A stretch of 64,000 nucleotides of DNA from Solimonas aquatica (GTDB lineage: Bacteria; Pseudomonadota; Gammaproteobacteria; Nevskiales; Nevskiaceae). A program made the translations under genes and the position numbers. Shown here in pieces: positions 54,717 to 63,920 of this stretch. The notes below the pieces were generated by a model, which did not search any database, was not told the origin of the DNA, and saw only the letters and a program-made list of their open reading frames with translations. Location of the stretch: NCBI RefSeq assembly GCF_900111015.1, contig NZ_FOFS01000003.1, positions 276,881-340,880 on the forward strand, read 5' to 3'. The first letter of the stretch is position 1; every line of letters begins with the position of its first letter.

Positions 54717-57278
54717 ATGACTCAGCGTAAGCGTGTCCTCATCGTGGGTCACGGCATGGTGGGCCACAAGCTCGCCGAAGCCCTGGCCGAGCATCCGGAC
54801 CTCCAGCTGTCCATTCTCTGCGAGGAGCCGCGGCCGGCATACGACCGCGTGCATCTCACCGACTTCTTCAACGGCAAGAGCGCCGAGGATCTGGCGCTGG
54901 CGCGTCCGGACTTTGCCGATGCCTACGGCATCGATCTGCGCCTGAACGCGCGTGCCGCGAGCATCGACCGTGCCGGCAAGACGGTGACGACGCAGGACGG
55001 TGCGGTGCTGGGCTATGACCAGCTGGTGCTGGCCACCGGCTCGTTTCCCTTCGTGCCGCCGATTCCCGGCAGCCAGCGTCCCGGCTGCTTCGTGTATCGC
55101 ACCATCGAGGATCTGGAAGCGATGCAGGCCGCAGCCCGCGACGCGAAGACCGGCGTGGTGATCGGCGGCGGTCTGCTGGGGCTGGAAGCGGCCAAGGCGC
55201 TCAAGGATCTGGGCCTGGCCACGCAGGTGGTGGAGTTCGCGCCGCGCCTGATGGCGGTGCAGGTGGATGAGGGCGGCGGGCGCGTGCTGCGCAAGAAGAT
55301 CGAAGCCCTGGGCGTCGGCGTGCACACGCAGAAGAGCACCACCGAAATCGTCGACGGGGTGCAGGCACGGCATCAGCTCAAGTTTGCCGACGGCACGGCG
55401 CTGGAAGCGGATCTGGTGGTGTTCTCCGCCGGCATCCGCCCGCGCGACGATCTGGCGCGCGCGGCCGGCCTGGACGTGGGGCCGCGCGGCGGCATCGTGG
55501 TGGATGATGCCTGCCGAACCTCCGATCCGGACATCTACGCGATCGGCGAATGCGCGCTGTGGAGCGGCCGGATTTTCGGTCTGGTGGCGCCGGGCTACGA
55601 GATGGCGCGCGTGGCCGCCGATCAGATCGCCGGCAAGCAGGCCCTGAAGTTCCAGGGCGCGGACATGAGCACCAAGCTCAAGCTGATGGGCGTGGACGTG
55701 GCCTCCATCGGCGATGCGCAGGGGGCGACGCCCGGCAGTCTGGCCTATCAGTTCTGCGACGAGGTCAAAGAGGTCTACAAGAAGCTGGTGGTGTCCGCCG
55801 ACAAGCAGCGCGTGCTGGGCGCGGTGCTGGTGGGTGATGCCGGCGAGTACGGCGATCTGCTGCAGATGATGCTCAATGCCTCGGCGCTGCCCGAGGCGCC
55901 CGAGACCCTGATCCTGCCGCTGGCGGCGGGTGCCGCGAAGCCCGGCGGCATAGGTGTGGACGCGCTGCCGGACAGTGCGCAGATCTGCTCCTGCAACAAC
56001 GTGTCCAAGCTGCAGCTCTGCGAGGCCATCGGCGGCGGCTGCACCACGCTGGCGGCGCTCAAGAAGCAGACCAAGGCGGCGTCCAGCTGCGGCGGCTGCG
56101 CGCCCCTGGTCACGCAGGTGCTGAAGAGCGAGCTCAAGCGCCAGGGCGTCACCGTCAACAATCATCTCTGCGAGCACTTCCCGTATTCACGCCAGGAGCT
56201 GTATCACCTGGTGCGCATCGGCAAGCTGGAAAGTTTCGAGCAGGTGCTGGACAAGCACGGCCGTGGCCTGGGCTGCGATATCTGCAAGCCCACCGTGGCG
56301 TCGATCCTCGCGTCCTGCTGGAACGCCTTCATCCTGCAGAAGCAGCATGCCAGCCTGCAGGACAGCAATGACTACTACCTGGCCAACATCCAGAAGGACG
56401 GCACCTACTCGGTGGTGCCGCGCGTGCCGGGCGGCGAGATCACGCCCGATGGTCTGATTGCCATCGGCGCGGTGGCAAAGAAGTACGGGCTGTACACCAA
56501 AATCACCGGCGGCCAGCGCATCGATCTGTTCGGCGCGCAGGTGCATGAGCTGCCGCTGATCTGGAAGGAGCTGATCGACGCCGGCTTCGAGTCCGGCCAC
56601 GCCTACGGCAAGTCGCTGCGCACCGTGAAGTCCTGCGTCGGCAGCAGCTGGTGCCGCTACGGCGTGCAGGACTCGGTGGGCTTCGCCATCGATCTGGAGA
56701 ACCGCTACAAGGGCCTGCGCTCACCGCACAAGCTCAAGTTCGCGGTGTCCGGCTGCACGCGCGAATGCGCCGAGGCGCAGAGCAAGGACGTGGGCGTGAT
56801 CGCTACCGAAAAAGGCTGGAATCTCTACGTCTGCGGCAACGGCGGCATGAAGCCGCGCCACGCCGAGCTGCTGGCCGCCGATCTCGACAGCGCCACCCTG
56901 ATCCGCTACGTGGACCGCTTCCTGATGTTCTACATCCGCACCGCGGATCGCCTGCAGCGCACCAGCGTCTGGCGCGACAATCTCGAAGGCGGACTGGATT
57001 ACCTGAAGGACGTGGTCGTGCACGATTCGCTGGGCATCGGCGCCGAGCTGGAAGCCGAGATGGCCCTGGTGGTCGGCAGCTATCAGGACGAGTGGCGGAC
57101 CGCCGTCGAAGATCCGGCCACGCTCAAGCGCTTCCGCAGCTTCGTCAACAGCGATGCCCGGGACGAGCATGTGCAGTTCGTGCAGGAGCGCGGCCAGATC
57201 CGCCCCGCGCGCGCGGCCGAGCGCGCCAAGCTGAAGAACATTCCCATCGTCGCCGAAGCGGCCGGGGAGGGCGCGTGA
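54717..57278 (+). CDS. nirB: Assimilatory nitrite reductase large subunit
   Basis: This 853-residue enzyme reduces nitrite to ammonium with NAD(P)H. Its order is an FAD/NAD(P)-binding part (1-about 400, VGHGMVGHKLAEAL and GGGLLGLEAAKAL), a BFD-like [2Fe-2S] domain (CSCNNVSK, CGGCAPL), the nitrite/sulfite reductase half-domain, and the siroheme/4Fe-4S Cys in CVGSSWCRYG and CTRECAE. The ribosome-binding site is weak. The next gene's start codon overlaps its stop. Confidence 0.95.
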   Translation: MTQRKRVLIVGHGMVGHKLAEALAEHPDLQLSILCEEPRPAYDRVHLTDFFNGKSAEDLALARPDFADAYGIDLRLNARAASIDRAGKTVTTQDGAVLGYDQLVLATGSFPFVPPIPGSQRPGCFVYRTIEDLEAMQAAARDAKTGVVIGGGLLGLEAAKALKDLGLATQVVEFAPRLMAVQVDEGGGRVLRKKIEALGVGVHTQKSTTEIVDGVQARHQLKFADGTALEADLVVFSAGIRPRDDLARAAGLDVGPRGGIVVDDACRTSDPDIYAIGECALWSGRIFGLVAPGYEMARVAADQIAGKQALKFQGADMSTKLKLMGVDVASIGDAQGATPGSLAYQFCDEVKEVYKKLVVSADKQRVLGAVLVGDAGEYGDLLQMMLNASALPEAPETLILPLAAGAAKPGGIGVDALPDSAQICSCNNVSKLQLCEAIGGGCTTLAALKKQTKAASSCGGCAPLVTQVLKSELKRQGVTVNNHLCEHFPYSRQELYHLVRIGKLESFEQVLDKHGRGLGCDICKPTVASILASCWNAFILQKQHASLQDSNDYYLANIQKDGTYSVVPRVPGGEITPDGLIAIGAVAKKYGLYTKITGGQRIDLFGAQVHELPLIWKELIDAGFESGHAYGKSLRTVKSCVGSSWCRYGVQDSVGFAIDLENRYKGLRSPHKLKFAVSGCTRECAEAQSKDVGVIATEKGWNLYVCGNGGMKPRHAELLAADLDSATLIRYVDRFLMFYIRTADRLQRTSVWRDNLEGGLDYLKDVVVHDSLGIGAELEAEMALVVGSYQDEWRTAVEDPATLKRFRSFVNSDARDEHVQFVQERGQIRPARAAERAKLKNIPIVAEAAGEGA

Positions 57279-58864
57279 TGAATGCCGCTGCGTCCTGGCT
57301 GCCGGTCTGTGCGCTGGATGAGATCGTGCCCGATACCGGCGTCGCCGCGCTGATCGATGGCAGGCAGATCGCGGTGTTCCGCCTGCGCGTGGATGACCGC
57401 GTCTACGCCATCGACAACACCGACCCCTTCTCCGGCGCCAATGTGCTCGCGCGTGGCCTGGTGGGTGATCTGCAGGGCGAGCGCGTGGTGGCCTCGCCGA
57501 TCTACAAGCAGCATTTCGCCCTGGCCACCGGCCGCTGTCTGGAAGACCCGGGCAGGTCGGTGCAGGCCTACGCCACGCGCCTCGAAGACGGCATGATCTG
57601 GCTGGACCCGCGTCCGCTGCGCCGCTACACGCCGGCGCCGAAGACGCGCAGCGAGAAGCCGCGTCTGGTGGTGGTGGGCAATGGCATGGCCGGCATGCGC
57701 GTGATCGACGAGCTGCTGGAAACCGCGCCCGATCTGTATCAGATCGAAGTGTTCGGCGCCGAGCCGCATGGCAATTACAACCGCATCCTGCTCTCGCCCT
57801 TGCTGGCCGGCGAAAAGAAGCTGCCGGATCTGATGCTGCATGCGCCGGCCTGGTATGCGGAGCGCGGCATCGCCTTTCATGGCGGCGATGCGGTGCTGGG
57901 CATCGACCGGCGCCAGCGCATCGTGCGTTCCGCCTCGGGTCTGGAAACGGCGTATGACCGTCTGCTGATCGCCACCGGCTCCAGGCCCGTGGTGCTGCCG
58001 ATCCCCGGTGTGGAGCTGGCGGGCGTGACCACGTTTCGTGATCTCGCCGATGTGGAAAAGATGATTGCCGCCACCGCCACGCGCGGCCGCGCGGTGGTGA
58101 TCGGCGGCGGTCTGCTGGGCCTGGAAGCTGCGCATGGCCTGGCCAAGCGCGGCATGCAGGTCAGCGTGGTGCATCTGATGGACCGTCTGATGGAGCGTCA
58201 GCTCGATGCGCCGGCCGCCGAGCTGCTGCGCCAGACGCTGGAAGAACGCGAGATCGCGGTGCTGCTGGAAGCGCAGACCGAGGCGATTTTGGGTGCCGGG
58301 CATGTCAACGCCGTGCGCCTGAAGGACGGCACCGAGCTGCCGGCCGATCTGGTGGTGATGGCGGTGGGCATCAAGCCCGAGATCGCGCTGGCACAGCGCG
58401 CGGGCCTGCGTTGCGAGCGCGGCATTCTGGTCAACGACACCATGCAGACCTTCGATCCGCGCGTGTACGCGGTGGGCGAGTGCGTGCAGCATCGCGGCCG
58501 CACCTACGGCCTGGTCGATCCGCTCTGGGGCCAGGCCTATGTCTGCGCCGCGCATCTGGCCGAGCGCGGCTACAGCCGCTATCGCGGTTCGCAGCTGGCC
58601 ACGCAGCTGAAGGTGGCCGGCGTGCAGGTGTTTTCCGCCGGCGACTTCATGGGCGGCGAGGGCAGCGAAGACCTGGTGCTGCGCGATCCGCAACGCGGCA
58701 TCTACAAGCGCCTGGTGTTGAAAGACAATCGCGTGACCGGCGCGGTGCTGTTCGGCGACACCCGCGATGGCCCTTGGTATTTCGAACTGATCAACGACCA
58801 GCGCGAGATCGGCGCGATCCGCAGCCGCCTGCTGTTCGGCCGCGAATTCGCGCTGCGCGAATAA
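57278..58864 (+). CDS. NirD Rieske-type subunit fused to an FAD/NAD(P)H oxidoreductase
   Basis: This 528-residue protein has two parts. Residues 1-110 are a NirD-like domain (WLPVCALDEIVPDTGVAALI, then DNTDPFSGANVLARGLVGD). Residues 120-528 are a pyridine-nucleotide reductase with VVVGNGMAGMRVIDELL, TGSRPVVLPIPG and GGGLLGLEAAHGLAKRGMQV, like the NirB N-terminus or NasC. The NirD part lacks the CxH Rieske ligands, as is normal for NirD. It could serve as NirB's small subunit and feed NADH electrons to NasA. It starts in an overlap with nirB. Confidence 0.88.
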   Translation: MNAAASWLPVCALDEIVPDTGVAALIDGRQIAVFRLRVDDRVYAIDNTDPFSGANVLARGLVGDLQGERVVASPIYKQHFALATGRCLEDPGRSVQAYATRLEDGMIWLDPRPLRRYTPAPKTRSEKPRLVVVGNGMAGMRVIDELLETAPDLYQIEVFGAEPHGNYNRILLSPLLAGEKKLPDLMLHAPAWYAERGIAFHGGDAVLGIDRRQRIVRSASGLETAYDRLLIATGSRPVVLPIPGVELAGVTTFRDLADVEKMIAATATRGRAVVIGGGLLGLEAAHGLAKRGMQVSVVHLMDRLMERQLDAPAAELLRQTLEEREIAVLLEAQTEAILGAGHVNAVRLKDGTELPADLVVMAVGIKPEIALAQRAGLRCERGILVNDTMQTFDPRVYAVGECVQHRGRTYGLVDPLWGQAYVCAAHLAERGYSRYRGSQLATQLKVAGVQVFSAGDFMGGEGSEDLVLRDPQRGIYKRLVLKDNRVTGAVLFGDTRDGPWYFELINDQREIGAIRSRLLFGREFALRE

Positions 58865-58930
58865 GAACGCATCCGGCATGCCTGTCTTTCCACTCCGATG
58901 CCGCGTCCCGATGCGGCTTATTCTGTGCGC

Positions 58931-61639
58931 ATGAACGATCTGCCTGGCGCCATCCGTACCACCTGCCCGTATTGCGGCGTCGGTTGCGGCGTGCAGATGC
59001 AGGGCGGGCGCGGCGCGCAGGCCCTGGGCGATATCACGCATCCGGCCAATCACGGCCGCCTGTGCGTGAAGGGCAGCGCACTGGGTGAAACCCTGGGGCT
59101 GTCCTCGCGCCTGCTCTCGCCCATGCTGCGCGAGCGGCGCGACGCGGCCATGCGCAGCGCAGGCTGGAACGCGGCGCTGGATCGCATCGCCGATGCCTTC
59201 GCGCGCAGCATTGCCGAGCACGGGCCGGACAGCGTGGCGCTGTATGTCTCCGGTCAGCTGCTCACCGAGGACTACTACGTCGCCAACAAGCTGATGAAGG
59301 GCTACATCGGCTCCGGCAACATCGACACCAACTCGCGCCTGTGCATGTCCTCGGCGGTGGCGGGGCACAAGCGCGCCTTCGGCGAAGACGTGGTGCCGGG
59401 CTGCTACGAAGACTTCGAGTGCGCCGATCTGATCGTGCTGGTCGGCTCCAACACCGCCTGGTGTCATCCGGTGCTGTATCAGCGCATCGCCGCCGAGAAG
59501 GAACGCCGGCCCGAGCTGTACGTGGTGGTGATCGATCCGCGCCGCACCGCCAGCTGCGACATCGCCGATCTGCATCTGCCGCTGGCGCCGGGCAGCGATG
59601 TGGCGCTGTTCAACGGTCTGCTGCTGTGGCTGGCCGCACACGAGGCCACCGACTCTGCCTACATCGCCGCGCACACGCGTGGCTTCGAAGCGGCGCTGGC
59701 GGTGGCGCGGCAAAGCGCTGGCGACTTCGAGACGCTGGCGCGCACCTGCGGCCTGGGCCGCGACAAGCTGCAGAGCTTCTACGAGCGCTTCGCCGCCACC
59801 GAAAAGACGGTGACGCTGTTTTCCCAGGGCGTGAACCAGTCCTCGCAGGGCACCGACAAGGTCAACGCCATCATCAACTGCCATCTGGCCACCGGCCGCA
59901 TCGGCAAGCCCGGCATGGGGCCGTTCTCGATGACCGGCCAGCCCAATGCCATGGGCGGGCGCGAGGTCGGCGGTCTGGCCAACACGCTCGCCGCGCACAT
60001 GGAGTTCGCGCGCACCGAGGACCGCGCACGTGTGCAGCGCTTCTGGAATTCGCCCGCCATCGCCAGCAAGCCGGGCCTGAAGGCCGTGGATTTGTTCGAG
60101 GCCGTGCACGAGGGCCGCATCAAGGCGCTGTGGATCATGGCCACCAATCCGGTGGTGAGCCTGCCCGATGCCAACCGCGTGCGCGAGGCGCTGCGCCGCT
60201 GCGAGTTCGTGGCGGTGTCCGATGTGGTGCGCGACACCGACACCGCCGCGCTGGCCGATGTGCTGCTGCCGGCGCAGGCCTGGGGCGAGAAGGACGGCAC
60301 CGTCACCAATTCCGAACGCTGCATCTCGCGCCAGCGCGCCTTCGTGCCCGCCGCCGGCGAGGCGCAGCCCGACTGGTGGGCGCTGAGCCAGGTGGCGGCG
60401 CGCCTGGGGCATGGCGCGGCCTTCGCCTATCGCAGCGCGCATGAAATCTTCGACGAGCACGCGCGGCTCTCGGCCTTTGAAAACGGATTCGCCGAGGGCG
60501 GCGCGGGGCGCGTGTTCAATCTGCGCGGTCTGGTGGGTCTGGACGCGGTGGCCTACGACGCGCTGGAGCCGGTGCGCTGGCCGGTGCTGGCGCGCGGTGC
60601 GCAGAGCGGGCGCCTGTTCGGCGACGGCCGTTTTGCGCATGAAGATGGTCGCGCCGTGTTCATCGCCACCGCCGCGCAGACGCCGGCGCATGCGCCCGGC
60701 GAGGACTATCCGCTGGTGCTCAACACCGGCCGCATCCGCGATCAGTGGCACACCATGACCCGCACCGGCCTCGCGCCCACGCTGGGCGCGCATCTGCCCG
60801 AGCCTTATGTGGACCTGCATCCGGCCGATGCCCTGGCCAGCGGCGCGCGCGAGCACGAGCTGGCGCGCGTGTCCTCACGCTGGGGCAGCCTGGTGGCGCG
60901 CGTGCGCTTCTCCGGCGAGCTGCGGCGCGGACAGGTGTTCGTGCCCATTCACTGGAACGATCAGTTTGCTTCGGACGCGCGCGTGGGCGCGCTGGTGAAT
61001 CCGGTGGTGGACCCTATCTCCGGCGAGCCGGAGTTCAAGCACACGCCGGTGCGCGTGGAAGACTTTCGCGTGGACTGGCACGGCGTGGTCTACAGCCGCG
61101 AGCCGCTGCAGGCGCAGCAACTGGCCTGGTGGACGCGCATCCAGACCCTGGATGCGCTGCGCTACGAAATTGCCGGACGCGGCGCGGTGAAGGACCCGCA
61201 AGCCTGGGCGCGGCAGCTGTTCGGCGTGGGCGATCCGCGCGCCGACTGGATCGAATACCGCGACGACAGCGGCGGCATCTATCACGCCGCCTGGCTGCGC
61301 GAAGGCCGTCTGCAAGCCTGCGTGTACCTCGCACCGCGCGCGATGCTGCCGCAGCGCCAGTGGCTGGCCGATCTGTTCACGCGACCGCGCCTGTCGCTGC
61401 GCGAACGGCAAAGCCTGCTCGCCGCCGCGCCGCTGGGTGCGGGCGGCAACGAAGGCCCGCTGGTCTGCAGCTGTTTCCGTGTCGGCCGCAACACTATCGT
61501 CAAGGCCGTCCAGGAAAAAGGCCTGCAGAGCCCGCGCGAAATCACCGCCTGCCTGCGCGCCGGCGGCAACTGCGGCTCCTGCGTGCCGGAGCTGCGCGCG
61601 CTGATTGCGGAGTGCGCAGCGAGTGCGGCGGAGGCGTGA
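58931..61639 (+). CDS. nasA: Assimilatory nitrate reductase catalytic subunit
   Basis: This 902-residue molybdopterin enzyme reduces nitrate to nitrite in the cytoplasm. The N-terminal 4Fe-4S motif is TCPYCGVGCGVQMQ with a later Cys in LCVKG. The Mo-bis-MGD region has LCMSSAVAGHKRAFGEDVVP and GQPNAMGGREVGGLAN. The C-terminal 60 residues form a BFD-like [2Fe-2S] domain (VCSCFRVGRNTI, CGSCVPEL). No Tat signal is present. The ATG lies 6 bases after TATTCT, suggesting an internal promoter with a leaderless start. Confidence 0.94.
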   Translation: MNDLPGAIRTTCPYCGVGCGVQMQGGRGAQALGDITHPANHGRLCVKGSALGETLGLSSRLLSPMLRERRDAAMRSAGWNAALDRIADAFARSIAEHGPDSVALYVSGQLLTEDYYVANKLMKGYIGSGNIDTNSRLCMSSAVAGHKRAFGEDVVPGCYEDFECADLIVLVGSNTAWCHPVLYQRIAAEKERRPELYVVVIDPRRTASCDIADLHLPLAPGSDVALFNGLLLWLAAHEATDSAYIAAHTRGFEAALAVARQSAGDFETLARTCGLGRDKLQSFYERFAATEKTVTLFSQGVNQSSQGTDKVNAIINCHLATGRIGKPGMGPFSMTGQPNAMGGREVGGLANTLAAHMEFARTEDRARVQRFWNSPAIASKPGLKAVDLFEAVHEGRIKALWIMATNPVVSLPDANRVREALRRCEFVAVSDVVRDTDTAALADVLLPAQAWGEKDGTVTNSERCISRQRAFVPAAGEAQPDWWALSQVAARLGHGAAFAYRSAHEIFDEHARLSAFENGFAEGGAGRVFNLRGLVGLDAVAYDALEPVRWPVLARGAQSGRLFGDGRFAHEDGRAVFIATAAQTPAHAPGEDYPLVLNTGRIRDQWHTMTRTGLAPTLGAHLPEPYVDLHPADALASGAREHELARVSSRWGSLVARVRFSGELRRGQVFVPIHWNDQFASDARVGALVNPVVDPISGEPEFKHTPVRVEDFRVDWHGVVYSREPLQAQQLAWWTRIQTLDALRYEIAGRGAVKDPQAWARQLFGVGDPRADWIEYRDDSGGIYHAAWLREGRLQACVYLAPRAMLPQRQWLADLFTRPRLSLRERQSLLAAAPLGAGGNEGPLVCSCFRVGRNTIVKAVQEKGLQSPREITACLRAGGNCGSCVPELRALIAECAASAAEA

Positions 61640-61958
61640 ACGGGGGAGGGTCCATCCGTAAGGCCCGCGCCAGCTTCTTGGAGTGATGTCGGTTCATCTG
61701 CACGTGATCGCGCCGGGGTTCTTCGCGATCAGGGGCGGCGCGCCGATCCGGCAGGCAATGCCTTTGCGGATCAGCGAGCGTAGCCCGGATGGAATGCAAT
61801 GGAATCCGGGATCGATGCGAGCCGAGGTCCCGGATTCCGGCGCGAGGCGCCTGCATCCGGGCTACTGGCTTGATGCATGAGTGCGAGGCCGCTCCCTCTC
61901 CACCGGCGCAGCCGGCCCGCTTGCATCCATCGCCTGCCGCACCGATCCTGCCGCCATC
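61640..61958. other. Spacer between nasA and mobA
   Basis: This 319-base gap contains no convincing gene. A repeat at 61780-61865 occupies its centre. A hairpin-like GATCGCGCC...GCGATC segment lies near 61708-61730. mobA transcription may start here or read through from nasA. Confidence 0.5.
61780..61865. repeat. GTAGCCCGGAT-type inverted repeat
   Basis: GTAGCCCGGAT at 61780-61790 is matched by ATCCGGGCTAC at 61855-61865, and AATCCGGGA by TCCCGGATT inside. This is the GTAGCCCGGAT...ATCCGGGCTAC repeat seen between genes of many gammaproteobacteria. It differs from both GTCATGCC-type repeats in the window. Confidence 0.7.
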
Positions 61959-62570
61959 ATGAGCCGACCCGCGCCCACCGCCGAGAACATCACCGCCCTG
62001 ATTCTGGCGGGCGGTCGCGGCACACGCATGCAGGGCGCGGACAAGGGCCTGGTGGAGCTGGCCGGCAAGCCTCTGGTGCTGCACGTGCTGGAGGCATTGC
62101 GCGCCCAGGTGGGCAGCGTGCGGATCAATGCCAACCGCAATGCTGAGCGCTACGCGCAGCTCACGAAACTGCCGGTCTGCGCCGATCTGCGGGAAGGCTA
62201 CGAGGGTCCGCTCGCCGGCATCGAAGCCGGCTTTGCGGCCAGCAGCACGCCCTGGCTGCTGGCCGTGCCCTGCGATACGCCCGGTCTGCCGGCAGATCTG
62301 GTGGCACAGCTCGGCGCCGGCCTGCAAAACGCCGCGGCGCCAGCGGCCTATGCGCAGGCGCCGGATGGCCCGGTCTATCCGCTCTGCCTCGTCTCCCGCG
62401 CGCTGGCGCCGGCATTGCGCGGTGCCCTGGATGCCGGCGAGCGCGCCGTCGGCCGCTGGCTGCAGGCGCAACAGGCGCTGGCGGTGCCGATCCGGGGCTG
62501 GCCCCTGCCGATGAGTAATCTCAACACCCCGGAACGCCTGGCAGCGGCCGAGGCTATGATGCGCGGGTGA
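61959..62570 (+). CDS. mobA: Molybdenum cofactor guanylyltransferase
   Basis: This 203-residue enzyme adds GMP to molybdopterin to form the MGD cofactor needed by NasA. ALILAGGRGTRMQGADKGLV is the nucleotidyltransferase loop and VPCDTPGLPADLV the metal-binding Asp region. The ATG at 61959 gives the normal family start. moaA begins in an overlap with its stop codon (GTGA). Confidence 0.93.
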   Translation: MSRPAPTAENITALILAGGRGTRMQGADKGLVELAGKPLVLHVLEALRAQVGSVRINANRNAERYAQLTKLPVCADLREGYEGPLAGIEAGFAASSTPWLLAVPCDTPGLPADLVAQLGAGLQNAAAPAAYAQAPDGPVYPLCLVSRALAPALRGALDAGERAVGRWLQAQQALAVPIRGWPLPMSNLNTPERLAAAEAMMRG

Positions 62571-63553
62571 ACCAGGATCCCTCCCAGCTCATCGACCAGC
62601 ACGGACGGCGCAAGCGCAAGCTGCGCATCTCGCTGACCGATCGCTGCAATTTCCGCTGCAGCTACTGCATGCCGGATCATCCGCAGTGGCTGCCCAAGAA
62701 GCAGCTGCTGAGCTTCGAGGAGATCGTGCGCGTGGCGCGCCTGATGATCGGGCAGGGCATCAGCCATATCCGGCTCACCGGCGGCGAGCCGCTGCTGCGC
62801 CGTGATCTGGTGAGCTGCGTGGCCGCGCTGCACGCCTTGCGCAGCGAAGGCCTGGAGCAGCTGTCCATGACCAGCAATGCCTCGCTGCTCGCCCCCCAGG
62901 CGCAGGCGCTGAAGGCCGCCGGACTGGACGATCTCAACATCAGCCTCGACAGCATCCAGCCCGAGACCTTCAAGCGCATGACCGGCCGTGAACTGGCGCC
63001 CGTGTTGCAAGGCATCGAAGCGGCCCGTGCCGCCGGCCTGGGCGTGAAGATCAACAGCGTGCTGCTGCGCAAGGACAACGCCGACCAGATCCTGCCGCTG
63101 ATCCACTGGGCGCGCGGCGAAGGTCTGGAGCTGCGCTTCATCGAATACATGCCGCTGGACATGCCCGGCCGCTGGCAGCGCGCGCAGGTGGTGAGCGAGG
63201 ACGAAATCATCGCCGCCGTCGCCGCGCAGCATCGCGTGGAAGCGCTGCCGCGCAGTCATGATCCGGCCACGCGCTATCGCATCGACGGCGAGTACGAGCT
63301 GGGTGTCATCTCCACGGTGAGCAAACCCTTCTGTGCCAGCTGCGACCGCCTGCGCCTCACCGCGACCGGCGAGCTGTACACCTGCCTGTTTGCGCAGAGC
63401 GGCACGCCGCTGCGCGAGCTGCTGCGTGCGGATGCCGGCGATGCGCAGCTGCTGGAAATCATCCGCACCGCGGTCTGGCACAAGGACGTGGGCTATGCCG
63501 CGCGGCAGGGCCCGGTGGAGCGGCCGGTGACCATGCACATGCTGGGCGGCTGA
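62567..63553 (+). CDS. moaA: GTP 3',8-cyclase (molybdenum cofactor biosynthesis protein A)
   Basis: This 328-residue radical SAM enzyme starts molybdopterin synthesis from GTP. The SAM cluster is DRCNFRCSYC, followed by RLTGGEPLLRRDL. A second cluster uses CASCDRLRLTATGELYTCLF. It ends in Gly-Gly, typical of MoaA. It starts with GTG overlapping mobA, and TATGAT lies 6 bases upstream. Confidence 0.95.
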   Translation: MNQDPSQLIDQHGRRKRKLRISLTDRCNFRCSYCMPDHPQWLPKKQLLSFEEIVRVARLMIGQGISHIRLTGGEPLLRRDLVSCVAALHALRSEGLEQLSMTSNASLLAPQAQALKAAGLDDLNISLDSIQPETFKRMTGRELAPVLQGIEAARAAGLGVKINSVLLRKDNADQILPLIHWARGEGLELRFIEYMPLDMPGRWQRAQVVSEDEIIAAVAAQHRVEALPRSHDPATRYRIDGEYELGVISTVSKPFCASCDRLRLTATGELYTCLFAQSGTPLRELLRADAGDAQLLEIIRTAVWHKDVGYAARQGPVERPVTMHMLGG

Positions 63554-63576
63554 AGCGCCCGACCACATCAAGCCTT

Positions 63577-63822
63577 ATGCAGATCACATTTGAATTCCAC
63601 GGCGTGCTGCGCCGCCAGGCGGGGGCCGCCGAACGCAGCCTGACCCTTCCCGAAGGCGCCACGCTCGCGGCCGCGCTGCAGACGCTCGCCGCCGAACAAC
63701 CCGAGATTGCCGAACTGCTGCCACGCTGCGCGTGTGCGGAAGGCGAGCGCATGCTGCTGCGGCGAGAAGTATTGGCTGGCGTGCAGCGCATCGCGCTACT
63801 ACCGCCGGTGGCGGGTGGGTAA
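63577..63822 (+). CDS. moaD: MoaD/ThiS-like sulfur carrier protein
   Basis: This 81-residue beta-grasp protein begins MQITFEFHGVLRRQAGA and ends VAGG, with the C-terminal Gly-Gly that is thiocarboxylated to donate sulfur to molybdopterin. It lies 23 bases after moaA. moaE is not seen before the window ends. Confidence 0.85.
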   Translation: MQITFEFHGVLRRQAGAAERSLTLPEGATLAAALQTLAAEQPEIAELLPRCACAEGERMLLRREVLAGVQRIALLPPVAGG

Positions 63823-63920
63823 CCACCTTCCAAAGCGAAGCTTGGGAAGGTACGCCTAACGTTCGAGGCGAGTTGGGACCTATGGTGAAGTAGCACGCCC
63901 CATATTAGAGCATTTTCGAG

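Noticed and set aside
57083..60856. Very long open frame of 1257 codons on the minus strand opposite nirB, the NirD fusion and nasA
   Set aside because: It is antisense to three clearly recognised genes and its translation is rich in His, Gln, Arg and Ala without domains. High GC makes stop codons rare in this frame.
61683..61880. 65-codon frame between nasA and mobA
   Set aside because: Much of it is translated from the GTAGCCCGGAT repeat, and it has no ribosome-binding site.
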